A DNA stretch of 64,000 bases from Paenibacillus sp. JNUCC32 (lineage in GTDB: Bacteria > Bacillota > Bacilli > Paenibacillales > Paenibacillaceae). Where the stretch lies: NCBI RefSeq assembly GCF_014863545.1, contig NZ_CP062260.1, positions 5,791,501-5,855,500 on the forward strand, in the 5' to 3' direction. Within the stretch, counting starts at the first letter, position 1. Each line of letters begins with the position of its first letter. Shown in pieces: positions 51,736-60,775 of this stretch. The notes beneath the pieces are model-generated. The model was not told where the DNA came from. It was given only the letters and a program-made list of their open reading frames with translations, and did no database searches. The translations under genes were made by a program, and so were the position numbers.

Positions 51736-52722
51736 TTATTCCGTCTTCTTTATGGTCAGCTCCGGGGCGATAACGTCGACCCGGTTCGTCCAAATCCCGC
51801 CGCTGTAGTCGTCCGGCAGCCTTTCCAAATCCGCTACGGAGTCAAAGCCTTCCGACCAGCCGCCGTCCCCGGCCACGAGGATGACCCGCGTATTGATGCT
51901 GTCCATCCGGTTTAGGAATTTATCCGGCCATCCCCATAAGTAACGGGCATATTTCTCTGGTATATGGAGCTGGGTATTGCGGCAAACCGATGGAAGGTAG
52001 CCGCTCCAGCCGGCCCCGGCGTAGGATACGAGACAGCTTTTGAGCGTATCCATGGACATGACGCGCAGCGAGGGGAGCTGCGATTTTAACGTGCGGATCG
52101 GCTGGTCATCCCCGTAAACGGTCAGCTGGCTGAGACGCTTCACCGGCAGACCGGACAGATAATCGGCCAGTTGTTTTCCTTCTTCAGGGTCCGTGCTTTT
52201 GATATGGATCAGAAACGCGCCGTCCGGGAACGCCTCCAACACCTCGCCTAACGACGGAATCAGCCCGACTCCCTTTCCCCGAAAAGGATAAGTCGCTCCC
52301 TGGTCGGCCGTGTAGCCGTACCCGATGTCTATGTTTTTCAGCTCGTCCATGGTATAATCCTTGACCGAGCCCTCCACGTTGGTGCGGCATTCCAGCGTCC
52401 AGTCATGGAACACGGCGAACTGGCCGTCCTTGGTCGGTTTGATATCCAGCTCCACGATATCGGCACCTGCCTCGAAGGCGGCTCTCATGGACGGTATGGT
52501 GTTCTCCAGGTAAGCGTGCTCCGGCACATAGATACGGGAGGCGGTACACGTGTCGGCTTCAATACCTTCCATCGTAAAGGTCTGCCCAAGCCCGCGATGC
52601 GCCAGCAGAAGCGGCTCGCCGTCACGGTCTTTGGTGAATAGGGATGAATTGTTAACGAACAAAAACACGAGCAACACAACAAAAAACAGTATGATTTTCT
52701 TCCATCTTTTTAGTTTTCGCAT
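51736..52722 (-). CDS. Glycerophosphodiester phosphodiesterase-family protein, membrane-anchored
   Basis: The 328-residue protein has an N-terminal transmembrane helix (IILFFVVLLVFLFV) and a GDPD-type barrel. LLAHRGLGQTF is the first catalytic His region, then ENTIPSMRAAFEAGADIVELDIKPTKDGQFAVFHDWTLE holds the metal-binding Glu/Asp and the second His. The later strand LIHIKSTD fits too. In typical enzymes the first motif is HRG..xxxPENT; here about 25 residues separate HRG from ENT, so an insertion is present. It acts outside the membrane, on glycerophosphodiesters or a wall polymer. GGGGGA precedes ATG 52722. Confidence 0.88.
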   Translation of the reverse strand: MRKLKRWKKIILFFVVLLVFLFVNNSSLFTKDRDGEPLLLAHRGLGQTFTMEGIEADTCTASRIYVPEHAYLENTIPSMRAAFEAGADIVELDIKPTKDGQFAVFHDWTLECRTNVEGSVKDYTMDELKNIDIGYGYTADQGATYPFRGKGVGLIPSLGEVLEAFPDGAFLIHIKSTDPEEGKQLADYLSGLPVKRLSQLTVYGDDQPIRTLKSQLPSLRVMSMDTLKSCLVSYAGAGWSGYLPSVCRNTQLHIPEKYARYLWGWPDKFLNRMDSINTRVILVAGDGGWSEGFDSVADLERLPDDYSGGIWTNRVDVIAPELTIKKTE

Positions 52723-52922
52723 GATCCAATCCCCCAAAATCGTATACAATATGCAATAGTAGATTTATATTTTTCTCTTTCTCTAAACGAAGTTCTCTAT
52801 TTATATCCTTCTTTATTCAATCTTAGTGATTTTGGGCGCATACTCAATGGCTGGAACATAACAATTGCATAATAACGAACTAACAAATACGAATGAGCGA
52901 GTATATGGGAACAGGAGGGAGC

Positions 52923-53615
52923 ATGATGGACAAATCCTCCTTTTTGATGGTGGAGCGGGGAAATCCCTACGAACGCGGGGACGTTATAGCTTTGACCAAA
53001 CCGATCACGGTGCTTGGCCGCAAGGGCCAGCATTTTGATCCGGATATCGCGTTTGACAATATTTTTGTGTCCCGGCGGCATGCGGCGCTGCTGCATCGAA
53101 ACGGGAAGTTCAGCATCAAGGATCTGAACAGCAAGCATGGCACCTTCGTTAATCAGGCACGGCTGGCTCCCCATGATGAAATACCCCTTCAGCATGGAGA
53201 TACCATCGTGCTTGCGGGAGATCTGATCGTGCTGTCCTTCTCCATCCTCAGCATGGATGAGACGATGGACATTACCCCGCTGATCAAGCAGCTGGCGGCG
53301 GTTGAGGGCTCCGGCGGGCTTAAGCTGAATCCTTTCAAGCAGGAGCTGGTATACGGCGAGGACGTGTACGTTTTTTCGGAAAAAGAGTACAAGTGCATGG
53401 AGCTGCTTGTCAATCACCAAGGACAGTTCGTGTCCAAGGAGCAGCTCAAGGCATACGTTTGGCCCGAGCGAAGCTACGGGACGGACGAAGTGCCCGATGT
53501 GAGCTCGGAGGAGCTGAATGCGCTGATCTACCGGGTCCGCAAGAAGACGAGGGATATTTTGGCCATTGAGAGCATCCGGGGAAAAGGCTATATTTTGCAG
53601 TCGACGGCTGAATGA
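52923..53615 (+). CDS. FHA-domain regulator with OmpR-type winged helix
   Basis: This 230-residue protein joins an N-terminal FHA domain (about 1-105) to a C-terminal OmpR/PhoB winged helix (about 130-228: VYVFSEKEYKCMELLVNHQGQFVSKEQLKAYVWPE, ALIYRVRKKTRDILAIESIRGKGYIL). FHA conserved residues are GRKG, VSRRHAAL and KHGTFVN. FHA domains bind phosphothreonine. Fusion to a DNA-binding domain suggests a transcription factor answering a Ser/Thr kinase rather than a receiver. No kinase or phosphatase gene is adjacent. ATG 52923 follows AGGAGGG; the frame from 52893 is less likely. It is divergent from the GDPD gene. Confidence 0.9.
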   Translation: MMDKSSFLMVERGNPYERGDVIALTKPITVLGRKGQHFDPDIAFDNIFVSRRHAALLHRNGKFSIKDLNSKHGTFVNQARLAPHDEIPLQHGDTIVLAGDLIVLSFSILSMDETMDITPLIKQLAAVEGSGGLKLNPFKQELVYGEDVYVFSEKEYKCMELLVNHQGQFVSKEQLKAYVWPERSYGTDEVPDVSSEELNALIYRVRKKTRDILAIESIRGKGYILQSTAE

Positions 53616-53663
53616 CGATCGCAAAAACGAAAACGCAATGAAATCTAAGGAACCATACAAACG

Positions 53664-53695
53664 GCAGGCCCTTCCTCCATGCAGGAAGGGCTTGC
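53664..53695 (+). terminator. Hairpin after the FHA regulator
   Basis: GCAGGCCCTTCCT and AGGAAGGGCTTGC form a 13-bp stem with one G-T pair. The T-run is weak. Confidence 0.6.
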
Positions 53696-53809
53696 TTGCA
53701 TGAACAGGACAAATTCGATGGCGGTGAGAGGGAAATGGCAGGCCCCAGCGAACTGTTATAGCATGGAAGTTTCGAATGAAACGACAATCGAAAGGGATGT
53801 GCAGAGCAG

Positions 53810-55438
53810 ATGAACATGGAGCACGTGCAGCAAAACGGCATTGCCGTTAACCAGTTAGGTTATCGGGGCCGGGACGCCAAGATTGCCGTCATTGCCGGTC
53901 AGGGCGGACGGTTTCGCATCGTCAATGCGCGAAATGGCGAGGTCGTATGGCAGGGGCAGACGGCGCCCGCCATAGAGGATGCGTCCAGCGGACAGACGGT
54001 AAGCAGAGGGGATTTTACGGCATGGGAAGCACCCGGTACCTATCGAATCGAGACGGAGGATGGGCAGTCGTCGGTACTATTTGCCATTGCCGACGATGTA
54101 TATGAGGATGCCCACCGAGCAATGTTGAAAGCGTTTTATTACTTCCGGTGCGGGACGGCTTTGGATGAGCCGCATGCGGAGCCTTGGAAGCATGAAGCCT
54201 GCCATCTCACGCAGGCCATCGTTCATGGACATGAATCGCGGCGGATGGATGCTTGGGGAGGATGGCATGATGCCGGGGATTATGGCAAGTACGTCGTGCC
54301 TGGCGCCAAAGCCGCCGCCGACTTACTGCTGGCCTTCGAGCTGTACCCCGAAGCGTTTGCTCAGCCGCTGCCGCTGCCTGAAAGCGACGGCCGCATGCCG
54401 GATGTGCTGCATGAATGCAGGTATGAGCTGGACTGGCTGCAGCGCATGCAGGATGAGGAATCGGGGGGCGTGTTCCATAAGCTCACGACGCTGCGGTTTC
54501 CAGCGGGAGACGTCATGCCGGAGGACGATACGGCCCCGCTGTACTTGTCGCCGATCTCCGCAACGGCAACCGGATGTTTTGCCGGTATCATGGCCATGTC
54601 GGCACGGATCTATTCTCCCTATGATGAAGCCTTCGCCGCGAGCTGCCTGAAGGCAGCGGTGCGGGCTTGGGCATGGCTGGAGGAGCATCCCGACGAGCCG
54701 GGCTTCCGCAATCCGGCTGATATCGCTACAGGCGAGTATGGCGATGGCCAGGATGCGGACGAACGGTACTGGGCAGCGGCAGAGTTATACCGTACAACGG
54801 GGGAGACGCCATATCATGAGGCTTTCCAAGCTTTAGCCAAGCAGGACTCTTTCGGAAAGTACGAGCTGGGATGGGCGGACATGGGCGGTTACGGGACGTT
54901 TGCCTATCTGATGTCGGAGCGGGAAGAAGAGCCCGAGCTGGCGCAAGAATTGATGGCGGGCCTGTTACGGCGTGCGGATGAGCTTGCTGCTGTCAGCGAT
55001 CGGGACGGCTATGGCCTCTCGCTTCTGCCGGATCAATATATCTGGGGCAGCAATATGCTGGTCATGAACCACGCGATGCTCCTGCTGGTGGCGGGAAGAC
55101 TGTCGGGTTCCGAGAACTTTGAGCGGCATGTACACGAGCATGTGCACTATGTATTCGGGGCGAACGTGATGGGGACAAGTTATGTTACCGGATATGGGGC
55201 GAGGCCGATCCGGCATCCCCATCACCGTCCTTCCGAAGGCGACGGCGTGGAGGAGCCGGTTCCGGGCCTCGTCTCCGGCGGTCCGAACAAGGGGCTTCAC
55301 GACGATTATGCGCGTGAGCACTTGGCCGGCAGGGCGCCCGCAGCCTCTTTTGCCGATGTGATGGAGAGCTATTCCACCAATGAGGTGGCTATTTATTGGA
55401 ACTCGCCGGCCGTGTTCGTGCTGTCTCATTTTGTATAG
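53810..55438 (+). CDS. GH9 glycoside hydrolase without signal peptide
   Basis: The 542-residue protein has a CelD-type Ig-like N-domain (about 8-95: IAVNQLGYRGRDAKIAV). The GH9 barrel follows, with GGWHDAGDYGKYVV (D154 and D157, nucleophile region) and E525 in SYSTNEVAIYWNSP, the catalytic acid. VTGYGARPIRHPHHRPS is the third signature. There is no signal peptide, so it should act inside the cell, probably on imported cello- or related beta-glucan oligosaccharides, as intracellular cellodextrinases of GH9 do. ATG 53810 or 53816 are both possible. A terminator follows. Confidence 0.92.
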   Translation: MNMEHVQQNGIAVNQLGYRGRDAKIAVIAGQGGRFRIVNARNGEVVWQGQTAPAIEDASSGQTVSRGDFTAWEAPGTYRIETEDGQSSVLFAIADDVYEDAHRAMLKAFYYFRCGTALDEPHAEPWKHEACHLTQAIVHGHESRRMDAWGGWHDAGDYGKYVVPGAKAAADLLLAFELYPEAFAQPLPLPESDGRMPDVLHECRYELDWLQRMQDEESGGVFHKLTTLRFPAGDVMPEDDTAPLYLSPISATATGCFAGIMAMSARIYSPYDEAFAASCLKAAVRAWAWLEEHPDEPGFRNPADIATGEYGDGQDADERYWAAAELYRTTGETPYHEAFQALAKQDSFGKYELGWADMGGYGTFAYLMSEREEEPELAQELMAGLLRRADELAAVSDRDGYGLSLLPDQYIWGSNMLVMNHAMLLLVAGRLSGSENFERHVHEHVHYVFGANVMGTSYVTGYGARPIRHPHHRPSEGDGVEEPVPGLVSGGPNKGLHDDYAREHLAGRAPAASFADVMESYSTNEVAIYWNSPAVFVLSHFV

Positions 55439-55454
55439 AAAGAGCATTACATAG

Positions 55455-55494
55455 AAAAAGAAACGCCGAGAGATTCTTGACGTTTCTTTTTTTG
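55455..55494 (+). terminator. Intrinsic terminator
   Basis: AAAGAAACG and CGTTTCTTT form a 9-bp stem and are followed by T. Confidence 0.82.
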
Positions 55495-55544
55495 TAATGG
55501 ACTGAGGATTCTTCCATCTCCAAAGAGTCGAGTAAAGCATGGGC

Positions 55545-55811
55545 TTAATTTATCGTGATCGCTCGGTGAGGCTTGCTGTAATGGCTTGTTCCGCCCCCGC
55601 CGACCAGAACTTTTCCTCCTCTTCTAAACACCAGCAGCTTGGTCAGTCCGCCTGCCAGCATCACCTCGACTTTGGCATGGTTCGAAGTAGCGATATAAAC
55701 GACATAACCGCTTTTCGAAAGCACGGTTCTCCAGTTGCCGTCAAACTCTGATCTCAAGACGCGGCTCGAGTATACCTGATTTTCAATTCGACCCGATGAC
55801 GGTGTTCTCAA
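55545..55811 (-). CDS. Small basic protein of unknown function
   Basis: I do not recognise this 88-residue protein. It is beta-rich with a basic, Gly-rich end (VFRRGGKVLVGGGGTSHYSKPH). The frame is open to ATG 55835, but that reading would put the strong site AGGGGAGGTG inside the coding region. TTG 55811 stands 6 bases after that site and is the better start. The gene is convergent with the GH9 gene and lies after the membrane-protein gene on the same strand. It could be non-genuine, but the ribosome-binding site is striking. Confidence 0.55.
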   Translation of the reverse strand: MRTPSSGRIENQVYSSRVLRSEFDGNWRTVLSKSGYVVYIATSNHAKVEVMLAGGLTKLLVFRRGGKVLVGGGGTSHYSKPHRAITIN

Positions 55812-55915
55812 GGCGTACACCTCCCCTTCATTCATGAAAAACGTGGGAAATGACCGTGCTGTCGCTGCATCATCTCCTATCTATTCTATGCAGCTGCAGA
55901 TGATAGGTTTGGATG

Positions 55916-56374
55916 CTAGCCTCTTAATTTCCCCTTCACCAGCGTATGAAGCAACGTGGCAGCAATGCCGCAGATGCTGCCGACGACCGTACCGGTCACG
56001 ATGCTGCTGATGAAGGCGAAGGTTCTGGTCAAAAAGCTGTTGGCTGCTGCAGGGAGGTCGGCCAGATTGCCCCCTAGAGCCGGCGGCGTTTCGAAGGCCA
56101 TATTCCATAACAGCTGATGCGTAATGCCAAGAAAGAGCCCATAGACGGCTCCGATGGCCATTAAGGGCAGAAAAGGATATTGAACGTGATGCCGCTTGCC
56201 GAGTACATAGAGTATCCAGACGATCGGGGGAATGAAGACAAGCAGCCGATTGATGATCCCGTGGGGATCGACCCATTGCAAATCGTGGGCAATGACTCGG
56301 GGAACGCCGAGCAATGCCAGCAGTATGATTGAGAGCATCGGCAAGCCGTTGTTATTTCTTCTTTGTATGTTCAT
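55916..56374 (-). CDS. Small four-helix membrane protein of unknown function
   Basis: The 152-residue protein has four transmembrane helices (about 12-28, 45-58, 68-85, 115-145) and short loops, with a Pro/Ala-rich loop before the last. No motif is known to me. GGAGG stands 10 bases before ATG 56374. It is divergent from the mannitol operon. Confidence 0.75.
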   Translation of the reverse strand: MNIQRRNNNGLPMLSIILLALLGVPRVIAHDLQWVDPHGIINRLLVFIPPIVWILYVLGKRHHVQYPFLPLMAIGAVYGLFLGITHQLLWNMAFETPPALGGNLADLPAAANSFLTRTFAFISSIVTGTVVGSICGIAATLLHTLVKGKLRG

Positions 56375-56603
56375 CTCGCAATTTACCTCCGTAACCTTGA
56401 ATTTAGATTCCCGATGTTAGCCGAGATGGTTTTAGTTTACCGAAGGCATGTTGTGAACTTATGACGAGGGTATACGCAATCCGTGAAATTACGCCGCTTC
56501 GGCTTGAAACTTGGAATATACAGGATCAAGGGGCGGGCTTGTTCTACGAATGAAACCGCGTCAGGACTGCATTTTCATAATGATGACATGATCCATTTAA
56601 AAT

Positions 56604-56625
56604 TTGTCAACAATATTCTTGACGA
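56604..56625. promoter_or_regulatory. Candidate MtlR operator
   Basis: TTGTCAA and TTGACGA are 7-base arms (one mismatch to perfect symmetry) around 8 bases, about 18 bases upstream of the predicted -35. MtlR sites in other Bacilli also begin with TTG.CA and end with TG.CAA, so the position and arms fit. Confidence 0.4.
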
Positions 56626-56643
56626 AACCCGCTTTTCCTTTCG

Positions 56644-56672
56644 TTGAGCCTTTTGCCGGGCTGACTTAACAT
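56644..56672 (+). promoter_or_regulatory. Predicted mtl operon promoter
   Basis: TTGAGC (56644-56649) and TAACAT (56667-56672) are separated by 17 bases. The weak boxes are consistent with activator dependence. Confidence 0.45.
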
Positions 56673-56742
56673 AGAGGTGTCAGATGAAAGCAACACTACA
56701 ACATTCAGCTTTATTTTCAAATATGACTAGGAGGTCAGTACG

Positions 56743-58176
56743 ATGTCCAACGAGACAAATACAAACGCTTCCAAAGGCATTCGCGTAAGGGTTCAGCAGC
56801 TCGGCCGGCTCCTTAGCGGCATGGTGATGCCGAATATCGGTGCGTTTATTGCTTGGGGCCTGATTACGGCGCTGTTCATCCCGACCGGCTGGTTCCCGAA
56901 CGAGAAGTTGGGAGCTCTGGTTGACCCGATGATCAAGTATCTGCTTCCGCTCTTGATCGGTTATACGGGCGGACAGATGATCCACGGCAAACGCGGTGCG
57001 GTTATCGGTGCGGTTGCCACGGTCGGCGTTATCGTCGGAGCAAGTATTCCGATGTTCCTTGGCGCCATGATTGTCGGCCCTCTGGCTGCTTGGGTATTAA
57101 AGCAGTTCGACAAGCTGATCGACGGCAAAATCAAATCCGGCTTCGAGATGCTGGTGAACAACTTCTCGCTGGGTATTATCGGCGGTGCGCTGACGCTGCT
57201 GGCCTACACCGGAATTGGTCCCCTTGTGCAGGGCATTACCAAAGTTCTTTCAGCCGGCGTTGACGTACTGGTCGATGCCAACCTTCTGCCGCTGGTCAAC
57301 ATTATCATTGAACCGGCGAAGGTATTATTCCTCAACAATGCGATTAACCACGGGATTTTCAGTCCTCTCGCTACAGAGGAATCGGCTCGGATCGGTCAAT
57401 CCGTCCTGTATATGCTGGAATCCAATCCGGGACCCGGGCTGGGCATTCTTCTCGCCTTTTGGTTCTTTGGACGCGGTTCTGCCAGATCCTCTGCTCCGGG
57501 GGCGGTTGTGATTCACTTCCTGGGCGGTATCCATGAGATCTACTTCCCGTATATTTTGATGAAGCCGGTCCTCATCCTGGCCGCTATTGCGGGTGGCGTG
57601 GCCGGAACCTTCACCTTCCAGATTCTTGGAGCGGGACTCGTGGGACCTGCGTCGCCAGGCAGTATCCTTGCTTATTTCGCCATGGCGCCTAAGGGCGGCC
57701 TGGTTCCGGTGCTGGCCGGTGTCCTTGCTGCGACGGTCGTTTCCTTCGTGATTGCGGCACTGCTGCTCAAAACGGGTAAACAAACAGAGGAAGAGCCGAA
57801 TTTGGAAGAAGCATCCGCCAAGATGAAAGAAATGAAAACCGGCGGCATGAACGACCAAGTTGCCCCAGCTTCTGCGGCTGTGGCCAATCTGGACAAAGAC
57901 AACGTGAACAAAATCGTGTTCGCTTGCGATGCCGGCATGGGCTCCAGCGCGATGGGCGCCTCGGTATTGCGTAAGAAACTTCAGCAGGCAGGCGTCAACA
58001 TTACCGTTGTGAATTCGGCGGTAAGCGAAATACCGGATGATGCGGATATCGTCATTACCCAGAAGACTCTCACCGAGCGGGCCATCGCCAAGAATCCGAA
58101 TGCCGAGCATATCTCGATCGACAACTTCCTGAAGAGTCCGAGATATGACGAGCTGGTGGAACGACTCAAAGACTAA
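56743..58176 (+). CDS. mtlA: Mannitol-specific PTS enzyme IICB
   Basis: MtlA takes up mannitol and phosphorylates it to mannitol-1-phosphate. The 477-residue protein has a membrane IIC domain (about 15-340) with the GGIHE motif (E265 binds substrate). A linker follows, then a IIB domain (about 385-477) with phospho-Cys C395 in VFACDAGMGSSAMG. The IIA part is separate (mtlF), as in most Bacilli. AGGAGG precedes ATG 56743. It is the first gene of the mtlA-mtlR-mtlF-mtlD operon. Confidence 0.97.
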   Translation: MSNETNTNASKGIRVRVQQLGRLLSGMVMPNIGAFIAWGLITALFIPTGWFPNEKLGALVDPMIKYLLPLLIGYTGGQMIHGKRGAVIGAVATVGVIVGASIPMFLGAMIVGPLAAWVLKQFDKLIDGKIKSGFEMLVNNFSLGIIGGALTLLAYTGIGPLVQGITKVLSAGVDVLVDANLLPLVNIIIEPAKVLFLNNAINHGIFSPLATEESARIGQSVLYMLESNPGPGLGILLAFWFFGRGSARSSAPGAVVIHFLGGIHEIYFPYILMKPVLILAAIAGGVAGTFTFQILGAGLVGPASPGSILAYFAMAPKGGLVPVLAGVLAATVVSFVIAALLLKTGKQTEEEPNLEEASAKMKEMKTGGMNDQVAPASAAVANLDKDNVNKIVFACDAGMGSSAMGASVLRKKLQQAGVNITVVNSAVSEIPDDADIVITQKTLTERAIAKNPNAEHISIDNFLKSPRYDELVERLKD

Positions 58177-58194
58177 CATAAGCTTGAACCATAT

Positions 58195-58224
58195 GACACG
58201 CTGGCGTAATCACGCCGGCGTTGT
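58195..58224 (+). terminator. Hairpin between mtlA and mtlR
   Basis: GACACGC(T)GGCGT and ACGCC(G)GCGTTGTC pair with one bulge and one G-T pair. There is no clear T-run, so it may be a partial terminator or an RNA-stabilising element lowering mtlR relative to mtlA. Confidence 0.5.
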
Positions 58225-58248
58225 CTCCATTTCATGAAGAAGGGAGCC

Positions 58249-60318
58249 ATGGATCTGGGACACATTACTGCCCGCCAGCGACAAATCCTTCTGCTCCTCA
58301 TGAGCAGGACCGATGGCATGACGGCTGCAGAAATAGCCGCTGACGTTGGGGTCAGCGTCAGGACGGTTCACCGGGAAATGGAGGAGATCGAGAAAGACCT
58401 ACAAGGTACGGGCGTTGTGCTTCTCAAAAAGTCGGGAACGGGCATCCGGCTGGAAGAAGAGAAGCCCGAAGGGATGTCCCTGCTGCGACGATCCCTGCTT
58501 GCGGGGAAGCCGGCCGATTATTCCGTGGAAGAACGCAAAATCCTCATGCTGTGCGCTTTGCTTGAGGCGGATGAGCCCGTCAAATTGTTTGCTTTGGCCC
58601 ATAGTTTGAAGGTAACCGTCCCGACGGTGAGCAATGATCTGGATGAGCTGGAGCCGTGGATGAAGCGGTTTAACCTGAAGCTCATACGGCGCCGGGGCTA
58701 CGGCATCGAGATCGACGGCGCGGAAGGGGTAAGGCGAAGGGCGATTGGCAGGCTCGCCGAGGAATATCTGGATTATTCCGATCTTGTCGGTGACGGATAC
58801 AGCGACACGCGGGAGCCGGTGACGGCCCGGCTGCTGTCCATGATCGATAAACCGGCTCTGCTGGATGTAGAGAAAACCTTGTGGGATATGAATTGGGATT
58901 GGACGGAGGATCTTAGCGAAAGTGCCTACACTTCCACGCTGATCGCGTTATCGGTTTCCGTAAACAGGATCAAGCGGGGACGGGACATGGAAGCTGCCGA
59001 TATTGCGAGCTACCCTCCTTCCTCTGTTTCCGTCGAGGAGGCGCGGGATTTTGTTGGTCGCCTCGGCGAGAAACTGGAAATGAATTTCCGCGAATCAGAA
59101 TTGATCTATATCGCCCAATTGTTTGAGGCGGCAAAGAACATGTCCGAGGTCAGCGAGCTGGTTCATGCGGACGTCGAAATGGTGGAGATCGCCCATCGCC
59201 TGATTGAACGGGTTCAGGGGCGCACCGGCATTCCGTTCCAGGAGGACCGCACGCTGCGGGCAGGTCTGGTGGAGCACATCGGGGCTGCACTGAATCGGAT
59301 TCGGGAAGGGACCCGGATCCGAAATCCGCTGCTCAGTCCGATTCGGAAGGATTATGAGGAATTGTTCGGGATCGTCCGGCGCTCGGTCGACGAGCTGAAG
59401 CTGGATTTAAGCATCCCGGATGAAGAAATCGGGTTTCTGGTTATGCATTTTGGAGCATCGAGCGAACGGCTGAACCAGCCGGAACACCATCTGAAGGCCA
59501 TCCTGGTATGCTCCAGCGGTCTCAGCTCCTCCAGGCTTCTCGGGACAAGGCTGAATAAGGAGATGCCGCAGATCGAGGTGCTCGGCAACGTATCGTGGTA
59601 TGAAGCGGCTCGGATCCCGAAGGAGCAATACGATCTCATCATATCGACCATTGATCTGCCGCTGCCGAAGGATCGATATGTAAGACTAAGCCCGCTGCTG
59701 ACGGCGGATGATAAAGAGGCGCTGCTTCGATTCATCCAGAGCACATCCTTCGAGCCGGCCAGCAGCAGGGCTGCCGTCAGCCGAATCGAGGAAGATCGTA
59801 AAGCTGCATCTTTCGAGCGGCTCCGCATGCAGGCCGCCCTGATGAACGAAATCGTATCGCTTCTGGACGGCTTCCATGTCTACCATCTGGATAATCTTCA
59901 GAATGATTTGCAGGGAACTTTGAACGAGGCCTTGGCCAAGGTATATGAGCAAGGGGCTCTCCGTGATGCGGAGATGGTGAAGGAGCGCCTGCTTGAACGC
60001 GAACGGATGGGTACCCAGCTTATTCCCGACACGACGCTGGCTTTATTCCATACGCGAAGCCGCTATATCACCTGGCCTTCGCTGTCCCTGTTCAGGCTGG
60101 CGCATCGAGCGCCGCTTGAGGATGGGGCCCAGGCGGGCGTCATTCTGCTGATGCTGGCACCGAAGCAGCTTCCGAAGGAAAGCCTGGAGGTGCTCAGCGA
60201 AATCAGCGCCATGCTGCTTCGCTCCGAGCTGATCGAGCTGATGGAGCGGGGCGGCGAGGAAGAGATTCGATCCTATTTGGCGGAAGAGCTTCAGCATTTT
60301 TTCAATCACAGACCATAG
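58249..60318 (+). CDS. mtlR: Mannitol operon activator MtlR
   Basis: MtlR activates the mtl operon under control of PTS phosphorylation. From ATG 58249 (AGAAGG five bases before) the protein has 689 residues: two helix-turn-helix regions (about 5-165), PRD1 (about 175-295), PRD2 (about 310-405), an EIIB-Gat-like domain and an EIIA-like domain. PRD2 has H343 (VEHIGAALNR) and H400 (VMHFGAS). The EIIB-like part has C421 (LVCSSGLSSS) and the EIIA-like part H601 (ALFHTRS). These numbers are close to the known phospho-sites of Bacillus subtilis MtlR (342, 399, 419, 599), which also supports this start. PRD1 lacks both usual His residues (ALSVSVNR, IYIAQLFE). Confidence 0.96.
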   Translation: MDLGHITARQRQILLLLMSRTDGMTAAEIAADVGVSVRTVHREMEEIEKDLQGTGVVLLKKSGTGIRLEEEKPEGMSLLRRSLLAGKPADYSVEERKILMLCALLEADEPVKLFALAHSLKVTVPTVSNDLDELEPWMKRFNLKLIRRRGYGIEIDGAEGVRRRAIGRLAEEYLDYSDLVGDGYSDTREPVTARLLSMIDKPALLDVEKTLWDMNWDWTEDLSESAYTSTLIALSVSVNRIKRGRDMEAADIASYPPSSVSVEEARDFVGRLGEKLEMNFRESELIYIAQLFEAAKNMSEVSELVHADVEMVEIAHRLIERVQGRTGIPFQEDRTLRAGLVEHIGAALNRIREGTRIRNPLLSPIRKDYEELFGIVRRSVDELKLDLSIPDEEIGFLVMHFGASSERLNQPEHHLKAILVCSSGLSSSRLLGTRLNKEMPQIEVLGNVSWYEAARIPKEQYDLIISTIDLPLPKDRYVRLSPLLTADDKEALLRFIQSTSFEPASSRAAVSRIEEDRKAASFERLRMQAALMNEIVSLLDGFHVYHLDNLQNDLQGTLNEALAKVYEQGALRDAEMVKERLLERERMGTQLIPDTTLALFHTRSRYITWPSLSLFRLAHRAPLEDGAQAGVILLMLAPKQLPKESLEVLSEISAMLLRSELIELMERGGEEEIRSYLAEELQHFFNHRP

Positions 60319-60334
60319 AAAGAGGGAGACTAAC

Positions 60335-60775
60335 ATGAATAACATACTGTCCAAAGATAAAGTCGTACTGAACGCAAAGGCTGACAGCAAGAGTGAAGCC
60401 ATTCGCATGGCGGGGAACCTTCTGGTACAGGCAGGCCATGTATCGGCCGATTACGTGGATAAAATGCTGGAACGCGAAGAAATTGCGTCCACTTATATGG
60501 GCGGAGGACTTGCAATTCCCCATGGCACCAAAGAAGCGAAAGGCATGGTCATCTCCACGGGATTGTCGATCGTCCGCTTTCCGGAAGGCGTGGATTTCGG
60601 CGGAGACGAGCCGGCGTTCATCGTCATTGGCATCGCGGCTGCCGGCGGCGACCATATGGAGATTCTGACGAATGTGGCCATGATTTTCACGGATGACGAG
60701 AGCATCGAGAAGGTCATGAACGCTTCCAGCGAAGAGGAGATTCTGGCCATCTTCGAGGGAGGAATGGGCGCATGA
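60335..60775 (+). CDS. mtlF: Mannitol-specific PTS enzyme IIA
   Basis: MtlF passes phosphate from HPr to the IIB domain of MtlA. The 146-residue protein has the fructose/mannitol IIA fold with phospho-acceptor H63 in GGGLAIPHGTKEAK. GAGGGAG precedes ATG 60335. Its last codons overlap the mtlD start by four bases. Confidence 0.97.
   Translation: MNNILSKDKVVLNAKADSKSEAIRMAGNLLVQAGHVSADYVDKMLEREEIASTYMGGGLAIPHGTKEAKGMVISTGLSIVRFPEGVDFGGDEPAFIVIGIAAAGGDHMEILTNVAMIFTDDESIEKVMNASSEEEILAIFEGGMGA

Larger units (their letters stand above)
56375..56742. other. Divergent region holding the mtl promoter
   Basis: No gene is visible. It holds a likely sigma-A promoter (56644-56672) and an interrupted inverted repeat (56604-56625) upstream of it that could be the MtlR operator. 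Confidence 0.5.

Noticed and set aside
56540..56575. A catabolite-repression (cre) site near the mtl promoter
   Set aside because: TGAAACCG near 56550 matches only half of the cre consensus; the second half does not fit.
57325..58179. 284-codon minus-strand ORF inside mtlA
   Set aside because: Shadow ORF rich in His and Arg; mtlA is certain.
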